Positions 5,014-13,104 of a stretch of 18,642 nt of DNA are shown here, in pieces. Each line of letters opens with the position of its first letter. Position 1 is the stretch's first letter. Made by a program: the position numbers and the translations under genes. The notes beneath the pieces were generated by a model, which did no database searches, had not been told where the DNA came from, and saw only the letters and a list, made by a program, of their open reading frames with translations. The DNA comes from Acidimicrobiales bacterium (lineage in GTDB: Bacteria > Actinomycetota > Acidimicrobiia > Acidimicrobiales > RAAP-2). The stretch lies in contig JADGOD010000102.1 in assembly GCA_017883125.1 (NCBI GenBank), positions 1 through 18,642 on the forward strand, given 5' to 3'.

Positions 5014-6108
5014 ATGAGCGGAAACCTGAGCGCCATCGTTCTGGCTGCCGGCGAGGGATCGCGCATGCGCTCGTCGCTGCCCAAGCCCCTCCACCGCCTC
5101 TGCGGACGGCCGATGATCCTTCATGTGATCGACGCGCTGGCTGAGTTGGATATCGACCGGGTCGTCGTGGTCGTCGGCCATGGCGCCGATCACGTGGTGA
5201 AGACTGTGACCGAGCTCGCGCCTGCAGGGCTCACGGTGGACTTCGTCGAGCAGGCCCAACAGCGTGGGACCGGTGATGCCACGGCCGTGGCGCTCGGCTC
5301 GTTCGGGATCGGGCCGGACGACGACGACATCGTGATCCTCCCCGCGGACACCCCGCTGCTGCGGCCGTCGACCCTGGTCGACTTGGTCCAGACCCATCGG
5401 TCCCGGGATGCTGCCGCCACCCTGCTCACGGCTGAGGTCGCCGATCCAACCGGCTACGGGCGCGTCGTGCGGGGCAAGGACGGCCGGGTCGCCGGCATCG
5501 TCGAGCACGCGGATGCCTCCGATGAGGAGCGAGACATCACCGAGGTTAACACGTCGATCTACTGCTTCAGGCGGTCGCTCCTCGCCCCAGCCCTGCGACG
5601 CCTCTCTCCCCAGAACGCCCAGAGGGAGCTCTATCTCACCGATGTCGTCGGCGTGCTGCACGATGCCGGGTACCTCACGCACTCTCTGACCGTGGCTGAT
5701 TCCATGGAGGCGGCTGGCGTCAACGACCGCGCCCAGCTCGCGGTCGCCGAGGCGGAGCTCAGAGATCGGATCAACGAGCGCTGGATGCGACGTGGGGTGA
5801 CCATGTGGGATCCAGAGAGGACCTACATCGACACCGAGGCCGTGCTGGAGTCCGACGTCACGCTGCTCCCCGGGACCGTCCTGCGCGGGGCGTGCCACAT
5901 CAGCGAAGGTGCCCGAGTCGGGCCGAATGCCTTCTTGGAGGATTCGGTGGTCGGTGCTCGAGCGAAGATCGGTACGGCTCGGGCCACCCGAGCCACGGTC
6001 GGCGCCGACGCCATCGTCGAGTCGTTTGTGGTTCTCGGGCCTGGTTCTGTGATCCCTGATGGGACCCGTGTCGCCCCGTTCACCTCGCTCGACGACTCGC
6101 TCCGCTGA
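5014..6108 (+). CDS. glmU: UDP-N-acetylglucosamine pyrophosphorylase, short GlmU lacking the acetyltransferase half
   Basis: The N-terminal uridylyltransferase domain is complete: LAAGEGSRMRSSLPKP (10-25), QQRGTGDA (82-89), ADTPLL (111-116), GYGRVV (147-152) and EVNTSIYCF (177-185). It makes UDP-GlcNAc from GlcNAc-1-P and UTP for peptidoglycan. The linker helix and the first coils of the left-handed beta-helix follow (about 260-355), ending with the stop after DDSLR. At 364 aa it is roughly 90-120 residues shorter than usual GlmU and lacks the region carrying the acetyltransferase histidine and acetyl-CoA site. Only 23-32 bp separate it from prs, so no second half lies downstream in another frame. 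The acetylation of GlcN-1-P must be done elsewhere, or the substrate differs. An in-frame TAG at 5002 fixes ATG 5014 as the earliest start; it is probably leaderless. Confidence 0.88.
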   Translation: MSGNLSAIVLAAGEGSRMRSSLPKPLHRLCGRPMILHVIDALAELDIDRVVVVVGHGADHVVKTVTELAPAGLTVDFVEQAQQRGTGDATAVALGSFGIGPDDDDIVILPADTPLLRPSTLVDLVQTHRSRDAAATLLTAEVADPTGYGRVVRGKDGRVAGIVEHADASDEERDITEVNTSIYCFRRSLLAPALRRLSPQNAQRELYLTDVVGVLHDAGYLTHSLTVADSMEAAGVNDRAQLAVAEAELRDRINERWMRRGVTMWDPERTYIDTEAVLESDVTLLPGTVLRGACHISEGARVGPNAFLEDSVVGARAKIGTARATRATVGADAIVESFVVLGPGSVIPDGTRVAPFTSLDDSLR

Positions 6109-6133
6109 AGCCCCGTCTGGACCTTGCTAGCGT
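6105..6133 (+). promoter_or_regulatory. promoter of prs (-35 CTGAAG, 17-bp spacer, -10 TAGCGT)
   Basis: CTGAAG (6105-6110) and TAGCGT (6128-6133) are spaced by exactly 17 bp and fit the actinobacterial pattern of a loose -35 with a TAnnnT -10. The -35 overlaps the last codons of glmU. The expected start of transcription, about seven bases on, coincides with the GTG at 6141, which predicts a leaderless prs mRNA. Confidence 0.45.
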
Positions 6134-6140
6134 GCGAGCC

Positions 6141-7112
6141 GTGGAGGTCATCCCTAAGCGGAAGTTGTCGCTCGTCTCGGGTCGTTCGCACCCTCAGCTC
6201 AGTGAGGACATCGCCGCTCACCTCGGGGTAGCTCTGGTGGGCGCGAACTTGCGTGAGTTCGCCAACGGGGAGATCCACTGCCGCTACGAAGGATCGCTTC
6301 GTGGCTCGGATGTCTTCATCATCCAGACCCACTGCGGACCGGTCAACGACACGTTGATGGAGCAGTTGATCATGATCGACGCCGCCAAGCGCGCGTCAGC
6401 GAAGCGCATCACGGCGGTGGTTCCGTACTACGGCTACTCACGCCAGGACCGCAAGGCGACCGGCCGAGAGCCCATCACGGCCAAGCTGGTCGCCGACATG
6501 CTCCAGAAGGCTGGTGCGCACCGGGTGGTCTCGGTGGATCTCCACTCGGGCCAGATCCAGGGGTTCTTCGACGCTCCCTTCGACCACCTCACCGCAGCGC
6601 CTGTCCTCGAGGCGTACCTGCGTGACAACGTGGGCAGCGACATCGTCGTGGTCGCCCCGGACGCCGGCCGGGTCAAGGTGGCCGAGCGCTACTCCCAGCA
6701 CCTGGGCTGCGATCTCGCCCTCGTCCACAAGACCCGACCCCGCGGGACGGTCAACTATGTCGAAGCCCTCCACGTCGTCGGTGACGTCGAGGGTCGACAC
6801 TGCGTGCTGATCGACGACATGATCGACACTGCCGGAACGATCTGCGCTGGTGCCGAGCTCTTGAAGGCCAAGGGGGCCAAGGACATCTGGGCCATGGCAA
6901 CCCACGCGCTGCTGTCCGATCCGGCGATCGAGCGGCTCAGATCGTCCCCCTTCTCCCGGGTCGTGGTCACCAACACCCTTCCGATCGCCAGTGATCGAGT
7001 GTTCGAGGGCCTTGAAATCCTGTCGGTGGCGGCGATCATCGGCGACGCCATCGATGCGGTCTTCGAGGACACTTCGGTCTCTGAGATCTTCGGGGGCGAG
7101 AACCTGGCCTGA
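6141..7112 (+). CDS. prs: ribose-phosphate pyrophosphokinase (PRPP synthetase)
   Basis: This 323-aa cytoplasmic enzyme makes PRPP from ribose-5-phosphate and ATP for nucleotide, histidine and tryptophan synthesis. Class I Prs features are present in order: FANGE (40-44), YYGYSRQDRK with the ATP-binding RQ (96-105), SVDLHSGQIQGFF with the catalytic-region histidine (131-143), the flexible-loop KTRPRG (197-202) and the PRPP loop VLIDDMIDTAGTI (222-234). Length is normal for the family. I prefer GTG at 6141 over GTG at 6132 because a good -10 (TAGCGT, 6128-6133) overlaps the earlier codon and would place the transcript start at 6141; no Shine-Dalgarno serves either. It follows glmU closely, the order also seen in Firmicutes and other actinobacteria. 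Confidence 0.95.
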   Translation: MEVIPKRKLSLVSGRSHPQLSEDIAAHLGVALVGANLREFANGEIHCRYEGSLRGSDVFIIQTHCGPVNDTLMEQLIMIDAAKRASAKRITAVVPYYGYSRQDRKATGREPITAKLVADMLQKAGAHRVVSVDLHSGQIQGFFDAPFDHLTAAPVLEAYLRDNVGSDIVVVAPDAGRVKVAERYSQHLGCDLALVHKTRPRGTVNYVEALHVVGDVEGRHCVLIDDMIDTAGTICAGAELLKAKGAKDIWAMATHALLSDPAIERLRSSPFSRVVVTNTLPIASDRVFEGLEILSVAAIIGDAIDAVFEDTSVSEIFGGENLA

Positions 7113-7142
7113 CCCGGTCTGGAGGCCCCCCTGCCCACCGGC

Positions 7143-7148
7143 TACGAT
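7143..7148 (+). promoter_or_regulatory. possible -10 element of the rplY leader
   Basis: TACGAT fits the TAnnnT form of actinobacterial -10 elements, 63 nt upstream of the rplY ATG. A weak TGGAGG at 7120-7125 lies 17 bp further up. If used, the transcript leader would contain the hairpin at 7161-7175. Evidence is only the hexamer and its position. Confidence 0.3.
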
Positions 7149-7160
7149 GGTATTCCCGCA

Positions 7161-7175
7161 CTGAGGATCCCTCAG
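7161..7175 (+). promoter_or_regulatory. perfect hairpin CTGAGG-ATC-CCTCAG in the rplY leader
   Basis: Six-base perfect arms with a 3-nt loop lie 22 nt before the AAGGAG Shine-Dalgarno of rplY. In RNA this is a stable short stem. The downstream CCTCAAGGAG repeats the CCTCA of the 3' arm next to the ribosome site. It may be a control element for L25 (for example autogenous control) or a structure separating prs from rplY; it has no T-run and is not a standard terminator. Confidence 0.4.
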
Positions 7176-7211
7176 CGCCACTGATTGTCTTCCCTCAAGG
7201 AGTTCCACGTC

Positions 7212-7862
7212 ATGTCCGAGATCACTCTTACGGCAGAAGTCGGCCGCACCACCGGTTCGAGCTTTACGCGTCGCTTGCGGCGTGAAGGGAAGATCCCCGG
7301 GGTCATCTATGGCCACGGGCACGACCCGGTCTCGGTCGCCATCGAAGCCCCCGCACTGAGGGTCGCCCTCAACGGCGAGTCCGGGACCAACCAGCTGCTC
7401 GAGCTCAACACCGGTACGGAGAAGTACCTCGTCTTGGCCAAGGTCCTCCAGCGCCACCCGGTGCGCGGCACCCTCCAGCACGTCGACTTCCAGATCACGA
7501 GCCGCGACGAGACCGTGACGGTCGACGTCCCGGTCACCGTAATCGGTGACGCCGTCGATGTCCGCCACGCCGACGGAGCCGTCGACCAGCAGCTCTTCAG
7601 CATCTCGGTCAGCGCACGCCCCGGTGCCATCCCGACCGGCCTCGAGCTCGACATCTCCGCCATGGTCCTCGGTGACATCTTGCGTGTGGCCGACCTGGTG
7701 CTCCCTGCGGGCGTCGTCGCCGAGACGGACGCTGAGACCGCCATCGCCGTGGCTCACGTCGGCCGGACCTCTGGCGACCTCGGAGAAGCCGCAGCCGTCG
7801 AAGCCGAGACCGAGGCCGGCGGAGAAGCCGCAGCGGGAGCCGGCGAGCCGTCCGAATCCTGA
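7212..7862 (+). CDS. rplY: 50S ribosomal protein L25, long Ctc/TL5 form
   Basis: This 216-aa 5S-rRNA-binding ribosomal protein is of the Ctc/TL5 general-stress type. The N-terminal L25 domain (about 1-95) carries GSSFTRRLRREGKIPGVIYG (13-32) and the HVDFQ segment near its end. The C-terminal TL5 beta domain (about 97-185) follows, with VDVPVTVIG and an IPTGLELDIS segment. The last ~30 residues are an Ala/Glu/Gly-rich acidic tail, common in actinobacterial versions. ATG at 7212 is preceded by AAGGAG at a 9-nt spacing; an in-frame start at 7185 adds residues with no homology. It lies between prs and pth, as is common in this neighbourhood. Confidence 0.93.
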   Translation: MSEITLTAEVGRTTGSSFTRRLRREGKIPGVIYGHGHDPVSVAIEAPALRVALNGESGTNQLLELNTGTEKYLVLAKVLQRHPVRGTLQHVDFQITSRDETVTVDVPVTVIGDAVDVRHADGAVDQQLFSISVSARPGAIPTGLELDISAMVLGDILRVADLVLPAGVVAETDAETAIAVAHVGRTSGDLGEAAAVEAETEAGGEAAAGAGEPSES

Positions 7863-7897
7863 GATCCCTCGTGGCGTGGCGCCGTCGAGGTGCACTC

Positions 7898-8491
7898 GTG
7901 CGGCGGGGGACCCCGGTCGACCTCTTGGTCATCGGGCTGGCCAACCCTGGCTCTGAGTACGACGGGACGCGCCACAACGTCGGTGGGGCCGCGGTCGCGC
8001 TGCTCGCGGCCCGCTCTGGTGCGACGCTGAAGATCGAACCCCGGCAGCGGGCGTCGCTGGCCGAGATCCAGCTCGGCGAGTCCCGGGTCGCCCTGTCGAT
8101 CCCCACCACGTTCATGAACGAGTCCGGCGCCGCGCTGGCTGGCCTCCTCGATCGGACTGGCGTCGAGGACCCCCGTCACATCCTGGTGGTGCACGACGAG
8201 CTCGATCTCGAGCCGGGACGGCTCCAGCTCAAGGCGGGGGGAGGGATCGCCGGGCACAACGGCCTTCGCTCCATCAAGGCGACGCTCAACACGGACTCGT
8301 TCCTCCGCCTGCGCGTCGGCGTCGGCAAGCCCCCCTCGCCCCAAGCCGGTGCGAACTGGGTTCTCGGCCGCCCGAACCGCCACGATGCCGAGATCTTGGC
8401 CATCGCGTGCGAAGAGGCCGCCGACGCCATCGAGCTCGTGGCGACCCAGGGGATGGAACGCGCCATGGCCTCTGTCAACGTCCGTGGCTGA
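7898..8491 (+). CDS. pth: peptidyl-tRNA hydrolase
   Basis: This 197-aa cytoplasmic esterase releases peptides from tRNAs that drop off the ribosome. All key residues of bacterial Pth are visible: N16 in GLANPGSEY, catalytic H26 in RHNVG, N74 in TFMNESG, D100 in VVHDELDLEPG and N121 in GHNGLRSI. GTG at 7898 is preferred because GAGG lies 7 nt upstream and the length fits the family; GTG at 7871 would add nine Arg-rich residues without a ribosome site. The 3' end overlaps the mfd start by eight bases, which suggests coupled translation of pth and mfd. Confidence 0.94.
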   Translation: MRRGTPVDLLVIGLANPGSEYDGTRHNVGGAAVALLAARSGATLKIEPRQRASLAEIQLGESRVALSIPTTFMNESGAALAGLLDRTGVEDPRHILVVHDELDLEPGRLQLKAGGGIAGHNGLRSIKATLNTDSFLRLRVGVGKPPSPQAGANWVLGRPNRHDAEILAIACEEAADAIELVATQGMERAMASVNVRG

Positions 8492-11400
8492 GTCAAAGCC
8501 GCTCATCGGTCTCGGGCGCCGCCTGGCCCATGCCGAGGCGCTCCTCCGGGTGGTCGGAACCGACGGCCAGACCCTGGCGGTGGCTCCCTCGGCACAGGCC
8601 TTCGCTCTTGCTGGGCTCTACGAGGCCTCCGAGGGCCCGCTGCTCGTCGTCACCGCCACGCAGGCCGACGCCGTCCAGCTCGCCGGCGACGTTGCGTGCT
8701 TCCTCGACCCGGGCTCCGATGACAGCGAATGGGGCGCGGCACGAGAGGCGGTGAGCCTTCTCCCGGCGTGGGACACGCTCCCTCTCGAGCGGGTCAGTCC
8801 AGAGATCGCCACGATGGGTCGGCGCGCCGCGATCAGGTGGCGCCTCGACAATGGGCAGAGCCCGTCGGTCGTCGTGGCCCCGGTCCGCTCGCTGCTCCAG
8901 AGGCTCACCCCTGACCTTCTGGCCCCATCGGTGGTGCGCAGGGGGACCTCGGTGGACCTCAACGAGCTCATCACCGGCCTGGCCGCCCGTGGCTACCGCC
9001 GCGAGCCCCAGGTCGAGCATCGAGGGGAGTTCGCGGTCCGTGGTGGGATCGTCGACGTCTTCGGATCCACGATGGACGCCCCGGTGCGCATCGACCTCTT
9101 CGGCGACGAGGTCGACCGCCTCGCCACCTTCGACGTCGGTGATCAGCGTGCACGTGACGATGTCGAGTCGGCCTGGTTCTTCTCGTGCCGAGAGTTCATC
9201 GCCGACGATCCGACGAGGGAGCAGGCCGCCTCGCTCGCCACTGCGACGCCGTGGGCCTCCTCGGCCCTCTCCCGCATCGCCGAGGGTGATCTCTTCGACG
9301 GGATGGAGGGTTGGCTCGGGATGCTCCTCCCGGACGCGGCGCTCCTCACCGACCGACTGGATCCGGCCACCACCGTGGTGCTGGTCGAACCGCGACGGAT
9401 CCGTGATCGTGCCGTCGATCTCCTGGCCGAGGAGGCGGCGCTGGTCGACACGCTGCTGACCACGTGGTCGGAGGGAACCTCGACCCACGATGAGCGGACG
9501 ATGGGCCTCCACGTCGATTTCGAGCGCCTCCTGGCCCGCAGCGGTGCTCGCGTCCTGTCGATGCCGGCGGCTCCCGACTCGCCGAGGACGCCGCAGCTGA
9601 CCACATCGGGCTTCGACATGGTCGCCGGTGACGCCGAGCGCCTCGCCCGGCAGCTGACGTCGTTGGCCGACCGATCGATGACCGTCGTCGCTCTAGGTGT
9701 CGGAGAGCCGAGCGCACGACGTCTGGCCGAGGTCCTCGCCGGCGAGGGGCTCTCGGTGCCGGTAGTCGATCACGTTCGAGACGAGCCCTCGATCGTGGTC
9801 GCCGCCTGCCCGCTGTCTCGAGGATTCGTGGTCGCCGAGGCTTCCCTGGCCATCCTGGCCGAGCCCGACATCACCGGCCGTCGGACCCCTCACCGAGCGG
9901 TGCGCCCCCAACAGCGAGTCACCGACGGCTTCTTCGACGACCTGGCGATCGGCAGCTACGTCGTGCATCGCCAGCACGGCGTGGCCCGATTCAGCGGCGT
10001 GACCACCCGAACCCTTGGAGGGGCGACCCGGGACTACCTCGTCCTCGAGTTCCGCGGTGACGATCGGATCTACCTTCCGGTTGACCACATCGACTTGGTG
10101 ACCCCGTACTCGGGCGGGGATGCCCCCACGCTCTCGAAGATGGGCGGCTCGGACTGGCAGCGGACCCGGAACAAGGCCAAGGCTGCCGCCTCCGAGGTCG
10201 CCGAGGAGCTCGTCGCCCTCTACAGGGCTCGCCTCACGGTCACCGGCTTCGCGTTCTCCCCCGACACCCCGTGGCAGGAGGAGATGGAGGCGGCGTTTCC
10301 CTTCGTCGAGACGCCCGACCAGCGGCGGGCCATCGCCGAGACCAAGGCCGACATGGAGGCTCCCCGTCCGATGGACCGCCTCATCTGCGCTGATGTCGGG
10401 TTCGGCAAGACGGAGATCGCCGTGCGAGCCGCCTTCAAGGCCATCCAGGATGGCAAGCAGGTCGCTGTTCTGGTTCCCACCACGCTGCTGGCGAGCCAGC
10501 ATCACCAGACGTTCTCCGAGCGCTTTGGGGGATACCCGATCGAGGTGGCTCTCCTCAGCCGGTTCCTCAGCGACTCAGAGGTCGCCACCGTCAAGGCCCG
10601 CCTTGCCGACGGGTCGATCGACGTCGTGGTCGGGACCCACCGGCTGCTCTCCGAGGACGTCCGCTTCAAGGACCTCGGGCTCCTCGTCGTCGACGAAGAG
10701 CAGCGATTCGGCGTCAGCCACAAGGAGGCGGTCAAGCGGCTCACCCCGGGGATCGACGTCCTGACCCTGACTGCCAGTCCGATTCCTCGCACTCTCGAGA
10801 TGGCGTTGACCGGCATCCGTGACCTGTCGATGGTCACGACACCGCCGGTCGACCGCCGCCCGATCCTCACCTACGTGGGGGAGTACGACGACCGAGCGGT
10901 GGCGGAAGCGCTCCGACGCGAGCTGCTCCGAGAGGGTCAGGCCTTCTTCGTGCACAACCGTGTCGCTGACATCGACGCCGCCGCCCGTCGGATCCGCAAG
11001 CTCGTCCCCGAGGCCCGGGTGGCGGTCGCTCACGGGCAGATGGACGAAGGCTCGCTCGAATCGGTCGTCATGGACTTCGCCAGTCGCCAGGCCGACGTCC
11101 TGGTGTGCACGACGATCGTCGAGTCGGGGATCGACATGCCCACGGTGAACACCCTCGTCGTGGGTCGCGCCGACCTCCTCGGGCTCGGGCAGCTCCACCA
11201 GCTGCGGGGGCGGGTCGGCCGTAGCGGTCAGCGGGCCTATGCCTATCTGTTCTACCCCGTTGATCGTGTGCTCAGCGAGCAAGCCTATGAGCGACTCAAG
11301 GCGATCGGGGAGAACACCGACCTCGGCTCGGGATTCAAGATCGCCATGCGTGACCTCGAGATCCGGGGTGCGGGCAACCTGCTCGGTCGCGACCAGTCGG

Positions 11401-11975
11401 GGCATGTCGCGGCGGTCGGCTACGACCTCTACGTCCAGCTGGTGGCCGAGGCGGTGGCCGAGGCCCGTGGCGAGATCCCCCACGAGATCGTCACGGTCTC
11501 CATCGACGTCCCCGGCGACGCGCATCTCCCCGCCGACTATGTCGCTCAAGAAGACGCTCGACTCGAGGCGTATCGCCGACTGGCCTCGACGACGACCAGC
11601 GCCGACGTCGAGGACGTCGCCCGAGAGTGGGAGGACCGCTACGGACCGGCACCGGCCGCCGCCCGTGGCCTCATCGAGCTCGCGCTGCTCCGAGTGACGT
11701 GCCTGCGGATCGGGATCAACGAGCTCACCGTGCTCCCGGCCCGCCCGGGCGGTCGGTCCGTGCCGCTGGCCAAGCTCAGCCCTCTCCGCTTGCCGGCGTC
11801 CGCGCAGGTCAGGGTGCGCCGTCTCCTCGGGGACGGGGCGTACGACGAGGCGAACGCCACGTTGCGCTTCGAGCTGACCGCAGGCCGGAGCGTGCCCGCC
11901 GAGCTGCGCAAGCTTCTCGACGAGCTGTCCCCCGAGCCGGAGGCCCGGTCCGAGCCGGTGCGGCAGGCTGGCTAG
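8484..11975 (+). CDS. mfd: transcription-repair coupling factor Mfd
   Basis: This 1163-aa DNA translocase removes stalled RNA polymerase and recruits UvrA for transcription-coupled repair. In order it shows a UvrB-like N-terminal module (about 1-330), a central linker, the RNA polymerase interacting (CarD-like) domain starting near residue 487 with YVVHRQHGVARF, and the RecG-like motor. The motor has Walker A DVGFGKTEIA (~636-645), the DEEQ box (737-740), TASPIPRTLEMAL, and the TRG-type segment LHQLRGRVGRSGQ (~904-916). The C-terminal TRCF domain binds the N-terminal part to keep it autoinhibited. The GTG at 8484 overlaps pth by eight bases; frame before this belongs to pth. No Shine-Dalgarno is seen, so coupling to pth is likely. 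No key residue appears missing. Confidence 0.96.
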   Translation: MAESKPLIGLGRRLAHAEALLRVVGTDGQTLAVAPSAQAFALAGLYEASEGPLLVVTATQADAVQLAGDVACFLDPGSDDSEWGAAREAVSLLPAWDTLPLERVSPEIATMGRRAAIRWRLDNGQSPSVVVAPVRSLLQRLTPDLLAPSVVRRGTSVDLNELITGLAARGYRREPQVEHRGEFAVRGGIVDVFGSTMDAPVRIDLFGDEVDRLATFDVGDQRARDDVESAWFFSCREFIADDPTREQAASLATATPWASSALSRIAEGDLFDGMEGWLGMLLPDAALLTDRLDPATTVVLVEPRRIRDRAVDLLAEEAALVDTLLTTWSEGTSTHDERTMGLHVDFERLLARSGARVLSMPAAPDSPRTPQLTTSGFDMVAGDAERLARQLTSLADRSMTVVALGVGEPSARRLAEVLAGEGLSVPVVDHVRDEPSIVVAACPLSRGFVVAEASLAILAEPDITGRRTPHRAVRPQQRVTDGFFDDLAIGSYVVHRQHGVARFSGVTTRTLGGATRDYLVLEFRGDDRIYLPVDHIDLVTPYSGGDAPTLSKMGGSDWQRTRNKAKAAASEVAEELVALYRARLTVTGFAFSPDTPWQEEMEAAFPFVETPDQRRAIAETKADMEAPRPMDRLICADVGFGKTEIAVRAAFKAIQDGKQVAVLVPTTLLASQHHQTFSERFGGYPIEVALLSRFLSDSEVATVKARLADGSIDVVVGTHRLLSEDVRFKDLGLLVVDEEQRFGVSHKEAVKRLTPGIDVLTLTASPIPRTLEMALTGIRDLSMVTTPPVDRRPILTYVGEYDDRAVAEALRRELLREGQAFFVHNRVADIDAAARRIRKLVPEARVAVAHGQMDEGSLESVVMDFASRQADVLVCTTIVESGIDMPTVNTLVVGRADLLGLGQLHQLRGRVGRSGQRAYAYLFYPVDRVLSEQAYERLKAIGENTDLGSGFKIAMRDLEIRGAGNLLGRDQSGHVAAVGYDLYVQLVAEAVAEARGEIPHEIVTVSIDVPGDAHLPADYVAQEDARLEAYRRLASTTTSADVEDVAREWEDRYGPAPAAARGLIELALLRVTCLRIGINELTVLPARPGGRSVPLAKLSPLRLPASAQVRVRRLLGDGAYDEANATLRFELTAGRSVPAELRKLLDELSPEPEARSEPVRQAG

Positions 11976-11988
11976 CATCGGAGGCACC

Positions 11989-13104
11989 GTGCGACGAATC
12001 TCTGTTCCCATAATCGCGGCCGTCGTGGTCGCTCTCGGTCTCGGCCTGCTGGTCGGTGGAGTGACCCCCGCCACAGCGGTGGTGGTCAATGGATCATCGG
12101 TCCCTAAGTCGACCGTGGACCAGGACCTGGCCGCCATCAAGGCCAGTCCCGGCTACCTCTGCTACCTGAACGCAGCAGCGCTGATCCGATCCGGTGGCCA
12201 ATCGGGGATCCGTCCGGTGACCGGGGCGACGAAGCAGACCTATGGATCGGGCTTCGTCGCCGACTGGATGAACCAGGAGATCACGAACCAGATCATCCGC
12301 CAGGCAGCTCGGAGCGAAGGGCTCGGAATGCCGAGCCAGGCGGATCTGGCGAGCGCTCAGAGCGACCTCGTCGGGGCCATGGACGCCACGTTGGGCCAGG
12401 TGTCCGGCTCGCCGCAGTACGCCTGTTCGGGCAACGCCACCGCGATCCTGAACGACATGCCGGTCTCGTTCAACCTCCGCCAGGTCGAGGCCCAGGCGCT
12501 CTCCGAGGCGCTCCTCGTCCGCACCGGCGGGAGCTCGCTCGACGCGGCTTCGGTCCAGAGGTACTACGACACGCACACCGCTGACTTCGACACGTACTGC
12601 GTCTCGGCCATCCTCGTCGCCGACACGACCGTGTCGGCCAAGGTCCTCGAGGCGCTCGCTGCCGGCCAGAGCTTCGCCTCGGTCGCTCAGCAGTACTCCA
12701 TCGACCCGTCGAAGTCCAAGGGCGGGGACCTCGGCTGCTTCGACCCGACGAACGCGGCGTACCAGGGCGTGGTGAAGGACGCCGCCAACCTGACGATCGG
12801 TCAGCCCAGCGGTCCGATCCTCTCGTCGAACAGCCAGATCGTGATCCTGATGGTGACCTCTCGCACGGCGACCCCGTTCGCCTCGATCGAGGGCGTGGTC
12901 CGACGGACGGTGCTGGCCATGGACGCCTCGAGCTCCCAGGCGACGGCCAAGCGACTGATCAACACCGCGTCGGTGTCGCTGAACCCGCTCTATGGAACCT
13001 GGAAGCGGTCGGGGTCACTCCTCGGCGTGGCTCCTCCGGTCACTCCGCCTGACGCGCAGATGATCAACCCGTCGGCGAACTTGCCTGGTGCCACCAAGAA
13101 CTGA
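11989..13104 (+). CDS. secreted PpiC/SurA-like peptidyl-prolyl isomerase
   Basis: This is a 371-aa exported foldase-like protein. An N-terminal hydrophobic stretch (about 4-24, after RR at 2-3) is a signal peptide or anchor; there is no lipobox cysteine. Residues 30-190 form a SurA_N/chaperone-like region starting VVVNGSSVPKS. A parvulin (rotamase) domain follows at about 198-292, with FASVAQQYSIDPSKSKGG and DLGCF. Four cysteines outside the signal (58, 146, 204, 250) could form two disulfides. The tail is Pro/Ser/Asn-rich. GTG at 11989 is preceded by GGAGG at a 4-nt spacing, and TAGCAT (11973-11978) may be a -10 overlapping the mfd stop. It sits between mfd and the mazG-type gene, where other actinobacteria may have a different envelope protein. 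Substrates are unknown. Confidence 0.85.
   Translation: MRRISVPIIAAVVVALGLGLLVGGVTPATAVVVNGSSVPKSTVDQDLAAIKASPGYLCYLNAAALIRSGGQSGIRPVTGATKQTYGSGFVADWMNQEITNQIIRQAARSEGLGMPSQADLASAQSDLVGAMDATLGQVSGSPQYACSGNATAILNDMPVSFNLRQVEAQALSEALLVRTGGSSLDAASVQRYYDTHTADFDTYCVSAILVADTTVSAKVLEALAAGQSFASVAQQYSIDPSKSKGGDLGCFDPTNAAYQGVVKDAANLTIGQPSGPILSSNSQIVILMVTSRTATPFASIEGVVRRTVLAMDASSSQATAKRLINTASVSLNPLYGTWKRSGSLLGVAPPVTPPDAQMINPSANLPGATKN

Noticed and set aside
4894..5898. Long minus-strand frame opposite glmU and tRNA-Gln, with a product starting MARPAQDG and ending GGGGLEPPTSGFKVRRSAD
   Set aside because: It reads the antisense of glmU and of the tRNA; the tail is the familiar artefact of translating a tRNA gene. 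Residue composition is that of a shadow frame.
7113..7142. GC-rich stretch after prs as a terminator
   Set aside because: No stable stem followed by a T-run is present.
6438..7895. 485-codon minus-strand frame across prs and rplY
   Set aside because: It is antisense to two clear housekeeping genes and rich in Asp/Gly/Val/Arg, as expected for the mirror of GC-rich coding sequence; no family motif is seen.
8349..8483. Upstream extension of the mfd frame
   Set aside because: It lies within the pth coding sequence in another frame and has no Mfd homology; GTG at 8484 is used.
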